A stretch of 6,949 nucleotides of DNA, taken from NCBI GenBank assembly GCA_038216175.1, contig JBBQQG010000161.1, positions 1 to 6,949 on the forward strand, given 5' to 3'. Positions 1-6,479 of this stretch are shown piece by piece (positions within the stretch are counted from its first letter, which is position 1; the number at the start of each line of letters is the position of its first letter). The position numbers were made by a program, and so were the translations under genes. This DNA comes from JBBQQG01 sp038216175 (GTDB lineage Bacteria; Patescibacteriota; Saccharimonadia; Saccharimonadales; OMJO01). The notes under the pieces are model-generated. The model did no database searches, was not told the origin of the DNA, and saw nothing but the letters and a program-made list of their open reading frames with translations.

Positions 1-100
1 TGGGCTGAATCAGATAAGGAACGTAGAAGCAAACATAAAAAATGGGCGGAATTAGGTTCCAAAAGGGGGTGGGCGAAATTAGGTGCCAGCCCTTGTACAT
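1..100 (+). repeat. Dispersed arm of foldback element, copy 1
   Basis: Starts tgggctgaatcag and ends cccttgtacat. It matches 5354-5454 in the same orientation almost base for base, and 5028-5119 in the opposite orientation. Inside are two copies of a sub-motif around gcggaattaggttcca. The window begins exactly at the arm's inner end, so its partner arm probably lies upstream. Confidence 0.85.
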
Positions 101-122
101 ACAGTACATTACATAACACATT

Positions 123-289
123 AGGGACCATAAACATATTACGTAAGGCGGAGAAGGGGAGGGAGGGGGTCAACGGAATCTTACTTACATTGTTAAGGGT
201 CCAGTTGATTGATTGATTTTGTCTTACATGGGGGAGGGGGGGGTCAGAAAAACTGGATTTTTGTCTTACGTAATATGTTTATGGTCCCT
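123..289. repeat. MITE-like element with 25-bp perfect terminal inverted repeats
   Basis: Bases 123-147 are the exact reverse complement of 265-289 (agggaccata...acgtaag). Between them are two G-rich stretches (gggagggagggggtca and gggggaggggggggtca), each next to a tctta(c) motif, so the interior looks like a degenerate tandem pair. No transposase is encoded. No clear target duplication is visible at the edges. Confidence 0.85.
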
Positions 290-352
290 TGCCGTACAAC
301 CTAGTTTCAATACAAATTATAATTGTGCGGCTCATTTTTGGTTTAGGTTCAG

Positions 353-472
353 GAGACGCTCGAAAGACTCTTGTCGGTGCAGGATAGATACGCCGACTTT
401 GAGCACCTCTCCTTCTACCAGATCGCATTGAGCAACACTCTTGCCATCACTGTCTTTTTCGCTTGGATAAAG
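353..472 (+). CDS. PKD2: PKD2 exon a: S3-S4 region and S4 voltage-sensor helix
   Basis: Forty codons in phase 0, from ETLERLLSVQ to FFAWIK. The segment DRYADFEHLSFYQ matches the polycystin block before S4 (human PKD2L1 has DQYADFEFLAYWQ). The two lysines of WIK and the following VFK, which straddle the exon junction, match the S4 basic residues of PKD2. There are two tandem acceptors, ending at 346 and 352. They are in frame with each other and differ only by Val-Gln, so both forms may be made. The donor is AAG|gtgtga. Confidence 0.93.
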
Positions 473-3070
473 GTGTGAGCCGTACGATTGAGCCGTACGA
501 TATGCTGAAAAAATTATTAAAATGTGTCGTAACCGTATCAAACCAACCAAAAACCAATTTTCAAATTAACGAATCCCATATATTAACCGGGCATTTCTGA
601 CATATTTTCTGTCAATCGGTAGGTGTTCAAGTACCTGAGTTTCAACAAGACCATGATGCAGCTGAGCGCGACCCTGGGCCGTGCCGCGAAAGACGTCGCC
701 AGTTTCGCCATCATGTTCTTTATTGTCTTTTTCGCCTTTGCCCAGCTTGGCTTTTTCCTATTCGGCACACAGGTAATGACGATTCTGTTATACGTTTTTT
801 GCATATTACCGTTAGATATTTAAGCCCACTTAAATTTTTGACCATCTTTGTCAAAAAATGGCTAGCTTTAGTGCAAATCAAATTTTGACCTTTCGTTAAT
901 TCATTACATGAGTTTAATTTTAAAGACATATTTCATTAAATTTATGTCTAATGTCCAAGTCAGAATTATTATAATCTTCTATCTCCGGAAATTGACACTC
1001 CGACACGGGAAATGTAAATTGTATGATTTGCTACTTGAATTTAACCGCCTGATTTGCATAAAAATCTACTTCTAAATCAACTATAAAAATGACTTATCGC
1101 GAGTACTCTCATTACCGTAATGATGTAATAACTTCAGCAGGGTTAATTTACCTTTTTGCGGTAGTTGCTGAATCTCAGTAATTCAACGTCAAATACAGTG
1201 TGTGTAAAAAAGAAACGGACTTTTTAATTTTAAATTTCGCACAACGTCTTTGAAGTTTCTTCGATTTTAAACTTTACCATCAATGATATTTCAGAATTAT
1301 TCAACCATATACGTACTATTATTGAATGTTATGACAGCATATTTAACAGGATGGTAAACACGTATTAGGTTAACAGGAAAACATGAAATGAATGTGGATA
1401 AATTTACGCGATCGTTTTTTTTTTTGCGTTGTTAGTTGGCTGAGTACCGTGACGTGGGCAACGCCTCCTTCACCTTGTTGCGCATCATCCTGGGTGACTT
1501 TGAGTTTGACGCCCTGCAGAACGCTAACCGCATATACGGGCCCATCTTCTTCTTCCTCTACATCTTCTTCGTCTTTTTCGTCCTCCTCAACATGTTCCTG
1601 GCCATCATCAATGAGACGTACGCCGCCGTGAAGGAGGACCTCTCGCACAAGCGCAATGACTTTGAAATGTCTGACTACCTCCGGAAGGGCTTCCAACGCC
1701 TCGTCCGGGCCTTCCACATTAAGCGCTTCCAGCGGAAACGGAAGAAGGGCAAGCCCAACACGGAGCTGGAGGAGAAAATTCAAAAGCATAAGGCGTTGGT
1801 GGAGCTGGGTCGCTGGGAGGACGACCTCAAGGGTCGCGGCTATACGGAGACTGAGATCGCCGAGGTCTTTGGCAGGGTTAATCCCGAGGCACCGAGGGCT
1901 TCGCTGGCGGCGGCGCAGGGAGATCGGGGAAATTATGAGGCGTAAGTACTTCTTTTTGCCAATGGTTTTTTTTAACCTTTATTAACATTTATGGCTTGTC
2001 GATGTCTTTCCTGGTGCTTGTCTACCGTCACTTTGGGCGGTTTTGGCCAGTCTACCGTTGTCCGTATCGTTTTGTCTACTTGTCTACCCGCACATCTGTC
2101 TGAGTTTTTCGCACGGTAAATAATCTGCGGTTGTCTCGATCGTCTTGTCTATCTGTCTACCTGTCTACCTGCAAAGCTACCTGTATTTGTCTGGGCATCT
2201 CATAGCGGCTCTAGCGCGGATCGACAATTTGCTTTTGTCTGTCTATATATACATATGTCTACGAAGCTACATGTTTAACTATGTGCCTGGGATTTTTTGC
2301 CTGTGCTTATTTGCCTGGCTATTTTCATACATCATATAGCATATTTTTCACTCTATCTTTTTTTGTGTCTACTTTCCCCTGCAATACTATACGCTGTTTG
2401 TTTGTCTGGTTGTCTCGTTGTCTGTCTACCTGTTTTTAGGTCTACTGAGCTACTCGTGCCTGTTTGTGTTGTCTGGTGCTTTCCAAGTTTCTACTTTCTA
2501 CAAAATTGATAGAAAATATATTGCCTCCATTGAAAAAGTCTACTGTTATGTCTACGTAATGCTTTGCTTTTGTCTCATCGCATTTTTGCGTAGTTGTTTG
2601 TGGCGCCTGGTTTTTATTCACCTGAACCTCGTGTGCACGTGAATAGCTATGTATATTCTGTCTCGATCGCGGGTTATGTCTACTTTTCCTCATGTATTAA
2701 CTAGTTCGAAATGAGGGTAAAACAAATTTGTAACAGGTTGGAGGCTCGCGTTAAGAAGCTAGAGACTGCTCTGTCTGCCATCCTGAACAACTTCGATCAA
2801 GCGTTAGCCAAGCTGGACATCATGGAGAGAGCTAAGCTGAACCGTGAGCGAAAACTGGACGCGATCATAGACAATCTTGACGGGGTAAGTAGTCAAGGAC
2901 TAAGGCAGACGAATACCGCAAGTCTGCTATAAAACGATAGTTCGTTACTGATCACCGTACATTGTACAACGGTATTTTTCTTCATACAGGGACACTTCCA
3001 CAAGTCACAAAAGAAGCAAGAACTCGCCGCAAACGAGAAAAAAAACACTAAAACGAAGAGATCGGTGTGA
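353..3070 (+). CDS. PKD2: Polycystin-2 family cation channel (PKD2/PKD2L), 3' half, five exons
   Basis: Partial gene encoding the C-terminal 335 or so residues of a polycystin-2 (TRPP) channel; the N-terminus, S1-S3 and the extracellular TOP domain lie upstream of the window. Exons are 353-472, 623-772, 1436-1941, 2737-2884 and 2990-3070, all with GT donors and AG acceptors. Junction phases are 0, 0, 2 and 0, and each joins without a frame break. The peptide matches what I know of human PKD2 and PKD2L1 across S4 (FFAWIKVFKYL), the S4-S5 linker (SFNKTMMQLS), the pore (RIILGDF), S6 (VLLNMFLAIIN) and the coiled coil (DIMERAKLNRE). Family members are tetrameric cation channels of cilia and ER that can pair with polycystin-1. 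Whether this is PKD2 or a PKD2L paralogue cannot be settled from this half. Family assignment is very secure. Confidence 0.96.
623..772 (+). CDS. PKD2: PKD2 exon b: S4-S5 linker and S5
   Basis: Fifty codons, phase 0 at both ends, from VFKYLSFNKT to FGTQ. It carries the conserved linker SFNKTMMQLSATLGRAAKD and the aromatic S5 helix (FAIMFFIVFFAFAQLGFFLF). It ends at FGTQ, where the family pore domain begins. The acceptor follows tcggtag and the donor is CAG|gtaatg. Confidence 0.95.
773..1435. other. PKD2 intron, AT-rich, no gene seen
   Basis: A 663-base intron between the S5 and pore exons. I see no exon-like stretch or named repeat. A small hairpin (tttttgac at 835-842 pairing with gtcaaaaa at 850-857) is the only structure noted. 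It ends in a T-rich tract before the acceptor. Confidence 0.8.
1436..1941 (+). CDS. PKD2: PKD2 exon c: pore helix, LGD filter, S6, basic tail and degenerate EF-hand
   Basis: One hundred and sixty-eight codons plus two bases (phase 2 exit). Order: pore helix with RIILGDF, where LGD is the selectivity filter of polycystins; the second pore helix (NANRIYGPIF); S6 with FFVLLNMFLAIINETY; then a post-S6 region (EDLSHKRNDFEMSDYLRKGF) like human PKD2. A polybasic run (RFQRKRKKGK) follows, then DDLKGRGYTETEIAEVF, the entering helix of the PKD2 EF-hand. The loop after it reads NPEAPRASLAAA, where human PKD2 has DQDGDQELTEHE, so calcium ligands at positions 3, 5 and 12 are changed or lost. The acceptor follows a T tract and gttag; the donor is GC|gtaagt. 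Confidence 0.95.
1942..2736. repeat. PKD2 intron with scattered TGTCTAC repeats
   Basis: A 795-base intron. The heptamer tgtctac, or one-base variants, recurs at least ten times between about 2017 and 2685, densest at 2076-2170. The spacing is irregular, as in a decayed TGTC/TGTCTAC simple repeat. Open frames here (2145-2339, 2297-2509, 2418-2642) are low-complexity by-products. No hidden exon is needed, because the flanking exons join in phase 2. Confidence 0.75.
2737..2884 (+). CDS. PKD2: PKD2 exon d: C-terminal coiled coil
   Basis: One base completes an alanine codon from the previous exon, then come 49 codons from LEARVKKLET to DNLDG. Leucine and isoleucine heptads (LEARVKKLETALSAIL) and the block AKLDIMERAKLNRE match the human PKD2 coiled coil (VKLEIMERAKLKRRE), which drives oligomer assembly. 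The branch-point-like tattaac at about 2696-2702 lies some 35 bases before the acceptor; the polypyrimidine tract is weak. The donor is GGG|gtaagt. Confidence 0.93.
2990..3070 (+). CDS. PKD2: PKD2 exon e: short basic C-terminal tail and stop
   Basis: Twenty-six codons and TGA, from GHFHKSQKKQ to TKTKRSV. The tail is lysine-rich with no recognisable motif, and much shorter than the tail of about 100 residues after the human PKD2 coiled coil. The acceptor ttcttcatacag is good and the phase fits. The sequence itself is not conserved, so this terminal exon is inferred from splice signals, phase and the stop. Confidence 0.8.
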   Translation, partial: GHFHKSQKKQELAANEKKNTKTKRSV

Positions 3071-3689
3071 TATTGAGAACAAGCACCAGGCATTTCAGCG
3101 ACAAACGAGTAATTTTAGACAAGAAACACTGTGCTTTCAAAAAGAATGCTTGAAATTAAAATCCACCAGCCGGTCCGTTGTCGCAACTCTTATTGTCCGA
3201 GGCGTGGAATTACGCGTTGGATATCGGGGATGGGTGCGAGATTTATGTTAGACTGCTTGGTAAACAGTCAAAGCGAAAGGGCGCTCCGTATGTGGGATCC
3301 TCATCAGCCACACAAAACTGGAAATTTTAAGCCACAATTAAGCATGGTACAATATGTGCAAGTAAACAATCAATGCAACAAGTTACGTATTATTTCTTCC
3401 CACTCATTTGACTGCGTACAGTGGGTAATGCGTAGTGAGCGTACGATGCGATTTTCGTATCCGCGTATGTACTCTTCACATGCGTACTCGTATCTCGGTA
3501 CGTTTTCTGCGATGGCCGATGCCGGTTGTCGGTTTCGATCACGAGACGCTGGTTCCGGTAGATTTGTTGATTTGAGATCAGACGAATTATATCCTACTTC
3601 AGTGAATTTGGACGGTTTTCATTTACTTTCTGTTCGATATTTACTCTCTATCAGGTTCCAGAACTGGGAAGAGGCTATATTTATAAGCC
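3071..3689. other. PKD2 3' UTR and spacer with presumed PANTS promoter
   Basis: The first ~100 bases are PKD2 3' UTR with the ATTAAA signal. The rest should hold the promoter and 5' UTR of the PANTS gene. No TATA box at a useful distance is seen: tatatttata at 3676-3685 is too close to the ATG. A cluster of five GCGTA words lies at 3414-3486. A long open frame with no recognisable product crosses the region (see findings). Confidence 0.6.
3155..3160 (+). promoter_or_regulatory. Candidate poly(A) signal of the PKD2 gene
   Basis: ATTAAA, the commonest variant poly(A) signal, lies 85 bases after the PKD2 stop. A T/G-rich stretch follows within about 30 bases. No better signal is seen before the next gene. 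Confidence 0.5.
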
Positions 3690-3752
3690 ATGAGCGCCGC
3701 AAAGATTGCACAGGTGGACGCCGTTTCGGATTCTGTCGAAGGTGCTTGGATG
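3690..3752 (+). CDS. C22orf39: PANTS exon 1: N-terminal 21 codons
   Basis: Starts MSAAKIAQVD and ends EGAWM, phase 0, donor ATG|gtgagt. The N-terminus is about nine residues longer than in human and otherwise poorly conserved. A shorter start at the last Met (3750) would drop the conserved Trp. Confidence 0.75.
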
Positions 3753-4722
3753 GTGAGTGCAGTTATAAATCTTTGAAATGTTTCCGTCCTACCCTTGTAC
3801 CTGCTTTTATTCCATGGTTTTTTTCTAGGCACGTCCATGCGAAATGTACAAGGAGGAATACCGGGATTGCAAAAGTACGTCTTGTTTTTCAATCCGTTTG
3901 CATACCGCGAAATTGAAATCTTAGATGGAGTGTACGCTTTAAAAAATACTGAATTTTGTCCGGTTTCAGTGATTCGATCGCGTTTCCATCAATTGTTTAC
4001 GACGGGCGAGAAACGGGATTGCACCGACTGGAAGACAGATTACGAGAGTTGCATGCGGTGGCAGAGAAATTTGGACACGGAGGCACTGGTATGTTGTTGG
4101 AACGTTAAGCTTCGATTGATATATTGATTGCTTGATTCATGTTGAATTATTTATTTATCAATCAAGTTGATTTACAATTTTTTATTTTATCGTTCGATTG
4201 ATTGATTGAATGAATGGCTGTCCGATTGATTGATTGATTCATTCATTCATTCATTGATTCATCCATTGATTGATTGATTTATTCATTCATTCATTCATTG
4301 ATTAATTGATTCATTGTTCATATGACTTGACCGCCTCGTTACAAATTACAAACGAACTTTTGTTGTTACGGTACTGCAAATCATGGCATCGATGCGGTTT
4401 TTGAACGCGTTCTTTACTTATTAAATATTTTCTCATCTTCAGAAGCAAGTCGTTCAGAGCGAGAAGAAGCGTGTCGGCCATCGCGTTGCGAGCGTAATAA
4501 ACAACCCTACCTGGCAGTTACGCGATTCACCACCGGCAGACTGGAACAAACCGTTACCCGCTCATCTCCAGGAGCTGCAAAAATCCAGGTACATTTGCAT
4601 ACATATCTGCCCTCAAAGGACAAATCACAAATCACCACCTAGCAGTACAATTCACCACATAAAACGTCTTATAAGTGTCTCCTTTCTGTGACAGCAACCT
4701 GCCACGAACAATGATGAAGTGA
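3690..4722 (+). CDS. C22orf39: PANTS / C22orf39 (UPF0545, DUF3128) homologue, complete, five exons
   Basis: Encodes a predicted 133-residue protein. Exons are 3690-3752, 3829-3874, 3970-4088, 4443-4588 and 4695-4722; junction phases 0, 1, 0 and 2 all agree. It aligns with human C22orf39 (105 residues): ARPCEMYKEEYRDC matches PRPCEAYRAEWKLC, GEKRDCTDWKTDYESC matches GERPACEQWQRDLASC, and DSPPADWNKPLP matches QSPPPDWHLPLP. Cysteines 25/35 and 54/64 form two CX9C pairs, as in CHCH-type proteins. The mammalian protein is reported as a synaptic plasticity regulator that binds reticulon-4. The ATG has G at -3 and an in-frame stop two codons upstream; W20 aligns with the N-terminal human Trp, supporting this start. 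There is no signal peptide or membrane segment. Family call secure; the last nine residues are less so. Confidence 0.9.
3829..3874 (+). CDS. C22orf39: PANTS exon 2: first CX9C motif
   Basis: A 46-base exon coding ARPCEMYKEEYRDCK and one extra base (phase 1). C25 and C35 are separated by nine residues. The acceptor follows a strong T tract (ttttttctag); the donor is A|gtacgt. Confidence 0.92.
3970..4088 (+). CDS. C22orf39: PANTS exon 3: second CX9C motif
   Basis: Completes Met37, then runs IRSRFHQLFTTGEKRDC to DTEAL. C54 and C64 are separated by nine residues (CTDWKTDYESC). The Phe-His before Gly-Glu matches the FLHHYYVHGE stretch of the human protein. Acceptor gtttcag, donor CTG|gtatgt. Confidence 0.93.
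4089..4442. repeat. PANTS intron 3 with degenerate GATT/CATT microsatellite
   Basis: From about 4113 to 4318 the intron is built of gatt, catt, tgaa and related tetranucleotides (gattgattgattcattcatt), in blocks that switch between GATT and CATT phases. The final ~120 bases are unique sequence leading to the acceptor. Confidence 0.85.
4443..4588 (+). CDS. C22orf39: PANTS exon 4: basic helix and SPPADW motif
   Basis: Forty-eight codons plus two bases. KQVVQSEKKRV matches the human SLCESERARV region, and WQLRDSPPADWNKPLP matches the conserved C-terminal motif. Acceptor ctcatcttcag, donor AG|gtacat. Reading through this donor would replace the tail with 34 other residues, ending at the stop at 4689-4691. 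Confidence 0.9.
4695..4722 (+). CDS. C22orf39: PANTS exon 5: last nine residues and stop
   Basis: Entered in phase 2 after ctgtgacag, giving SNLPRTMMK and TGA. The tail is not conserved, so this exon rests on the splice site, phase and near end-of-family position. An alternative is intron retention, ending at 4691. Confidence 0.6.
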
Positions 4723-5027
4723 CGCGGCGGCAGACGTCCCCAAAGAACCGAACAGGAAGATTTGCATGGAATTTTGCTCAGGTTTGCTTTTTTTTCTTCT
4801 CGAGTGTCTCTTTTTTCTCTTTACTACTGTACTACTTTGGTAGACAAGTGGCACATTTTTATGCAGCTGTTATTATTACACCCGTGTCCAGCGATCCGTG
4901 AGTGAAGCGACATTTTTCATGCTCCGGCGCGGTGGAATTTTTTTCTCTGACAACTCTGGTGTTAAACATTTCAATCTACTTTTTTTCTTATAGCCGGACT
5001 TTTACCTGTACATGTACTGAGTATTTG

Positions 5028-5454
5028 GTACAAGTGATGGAACCTAATGCCGGCTACCGCCTTTTGGAACCTAATTCCGGCCACTGATAGCTGTTTCACT
5101 TCTCAACTGATTCAGCTCAAACTGAGAATAAACGAACGATTATAATTAGAAGAAATTGCTGTAGTCAACAAAGTGCGGGTTTTCTACCTGAAACAGATCA
5201 AATTATTCTTCTCAAAAAGTACCTTCTCAACGAAGGCCATATTGGGGATTACTTTTTTACGGTATTTTTAAATAAGTACTTAAACTTCGAAAACTATACT
5301 TTACATGGTTTCTGGACTTGTGTCGAATTATTGCTGTTCGATTTAATCAGGTGTGGGCTGAATCAGGTCGGAAATAGTGAAGCAGGAATAAAAAATGGCC
5401 CGAATTAGGTTCCAAAAGGGGGGTGGCCGGAATTAGGTACCATCCCTTGTACAT
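5028..5454. repeat. Foldback MITE-like element: two ~95-bp inverted arms around a 234-bp loop
   Basis: Arm 5028-5119 is the imperfect reverse complement of arm 5354-5454, with gtacaag at the outer and ctgattcag at the inner end. Each arm has two sub-repeats around ggaattaggttcca (acctaattccgg on the left arm). The loop 5120-5353 is AT-rich with no coding frame. The window's first 100 bases are a third arm. It has no transposase, so it would be non-autonomous. The family name is not known to me. Confidence 0.85.
5127..5132 (+). promoter_or_regulatory. Candidate poly(A) signal AATAAA for PANTS
   Basis: The first canonical AATAAA seen after the PANTS stop, 405 bases downstream. It sits in the loop of the foldback element, so use as a real signal is uncertain. 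Confidence 0.3.
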
Positions 5455-5573
5455 TTGTGTTTTGAAATGGTTGCCCCGGGGGGCTACCGCGCGCATTTCA
5501 CTACCGGCATACCAATATTCAGCGTCATCGCGCTTTTCTACCAAACTTTGAAGACGCAAAGCCTTTCGGAGTT

Positions 5574-6135
5574 ATGAAAATGATATTATTGAACCGAGTT
5601 TTGTTGCGTGTACGGCGGGGTGTCTTAGTCACTTCATGACCACTTTCCACAAAAGGAGACATTCGATGGTTATGTTGTCGTTTTTTGCCTTCTCTCTCAG
5701 ATGCCTTTCTCTCTATTCTCACCTGGTTACGTTTACATACCACTGTGCTTAACACTGACTACTTTGCTTTCTAGATACATTGACTGTATGGCGCGATTTT
5801 TGGAAGACCTTGGCTCTCGCTGCTGACACGGAATTTGTCAAAGAGACACTGTCTGTATTTGTTCTTTTACCTTACCGCCGTTACAGTTTGATACTTTTCC
5901 CTTTTTTTGTTTTTATTCAGTCGTCGGAGGCGGATTCCACACGTTTGAGTGGTCTGGACGGGGAGTATCCCAGTTGGGAGGAGCATTACGGGAAAATAAA
6001 CAGAAACAATAAGGTACCTTTATATTGAAGCTTTTTGCCACTGACCGATCTGTCGACTTTTTTTTGATGAAAAATCAGTGCGGATCGGCATTCCTAGGTA
6101 GATGGTACGGACTTACGGAGTGGGAGAATTGGTGA
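5574..6135 (+). CDS. Possible small gene, four exons, unrecognised 91-residue protein
   Basis: I do not recognise this protein. Proposed exons are 5574-5619, 5775-5854, 5921-6013 and 6079-6135, phases 1, 0 and 0, all GT-AG, with introns of 155, 66 and 65 bases. The N-terminus MKMILLNRVLLRVRR is basic, hydrophobic and free of acidic residues, like a mitochondrial presequence. It continues DTLTVWRDFWKTLALAADTE, then an acidic-polar middle (GLDGEYPSWEEHYGKINRN), and ends CGSAFLGRWYGLTEWENW before TGA. The tryptophan-rich content is unlike random intron translation. Doubts: the donors gtgtct and gtattt are weak, no conserved motif is recognised, and intron 2 is in frame and open, so it could be retained as a hydrophobic 22-residue segment. 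Confidence 0.35.
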
Positions 6136-6372
6136 GGCGTAAGGTGCGCGCTGCTCATTTTGGTCGCACTTGGCCGGGTGTGGTGAGGCATCAGATTGAC
6201 AACATTCACTGTCGCGCTACTGCTCTTATTTTAACCGAGATGGACACTTGCGAGAAACTTGGCGGCATTTAGGCCTGATTACTCACTTTTTTTTGTTTCT
6301 TGTTAATCTTGTTGCAGGTTGAATTAATCCCCGTTGATCACGTCGAGCTCTGACCATTTTTCTGCTTTATAG
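6136..6372. other. Spacer, no supported gene
   Basis: A fairly GC-rich first half (gtgcgcgctgc, ggccgggtgtgg) and a T-rich second half. No exon is supported. A possible exon after ttgttgcag at 6318 closes after eleven codons. Confidence 0.5.
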
Positions 6373-6395
6373 TTTCGCACGGCGGACGGAACGGC

Positions 6396-6432
6396 TGACG
6401 TGACTGGGAATGCCTTTGCGCCACCGGAAGTG
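6396..6432 (+). promoter_or_regulatory. CRE-like and ETS-like promoter sites
   Basis: TGACGTGA at 6396-6403 is one base from the CRE consensus. ACCGGAAGTG at 6423-6432 is a full ETS/GABP-type site. They lie 77 and 48 bases before the ATG at 6480 in a CpG-rich patch, the usual place for such sites in TATA-less promoters. Confidence 0.4.
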
Positions 6433-6479
6433 AATTGGAATAATTTTTTATCGTAATATCGCCTCGGTTCCGCGGGACC

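Larger units (their letters stand above)
1..346. other. PKD2 intron (3' part) filled by two repeat elements
   Basis: No coding exon is seen. The stretch ends in the acceptor of the first visible PKD2 exon. It is occupied by the foldback-family arm (1-100) and the inverted-repeat element (123-289) listed separately. The open frame at 213-431 is mostly repeat and out of frame with the exon. Confidence 0.75.
4723..5573. other. PANTS 3' UTR and spacer containing a foldback element
   Basis: After the PANTS stop come about 300 bases of T-rich sequence with no convincing gene, then the element at 5028-5454, then about 120 bases including a short CpG-rich stretch (ccccgggggg, ccgcgcgc at about 5475-5495). 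Confidence 0.65.

Noticed and set aside
213..431. 72-codon open frame over the first PKD2 exon
   Set aside because: It is in another frame from the exon and begins in a repeat element.
1370..1789. Minus-strand open frame of 139 codons
   Set aside because: It is the shadow of the PKD2 pore exon; the plus frame is a clear family match.
2145..2642. Several hydrophobic open frames in the PKD2 intron
   Set aside because: They arise from the T/TGTC-rich repeat, and the flanking exons already join in phase.
3065..3067. PDZ-binding C-terminus on the polycystin (KRSV)
   Set aside because: The -2 residue is Arg, so it fits neither class I nor class II PDZ ligands.
3674..3686. TATA-like sequence (tatatttata) before the PANTS ATG
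   Set aside because: It ends only about four bases before the start codon, too close to act as a TATA box for this start.
4111..4320. Possible CRISPR-like or regulatory tandem array
   Set aside because: The units are only four bases long without unique spacers; it is an ordinary intronic microsatellite in a eukaryote.
5347..5755. Two minus-strand open frames downstream of the foldback element
   Set aside because: One translates a repeat arm and the other has no motif or supporting splice signals.
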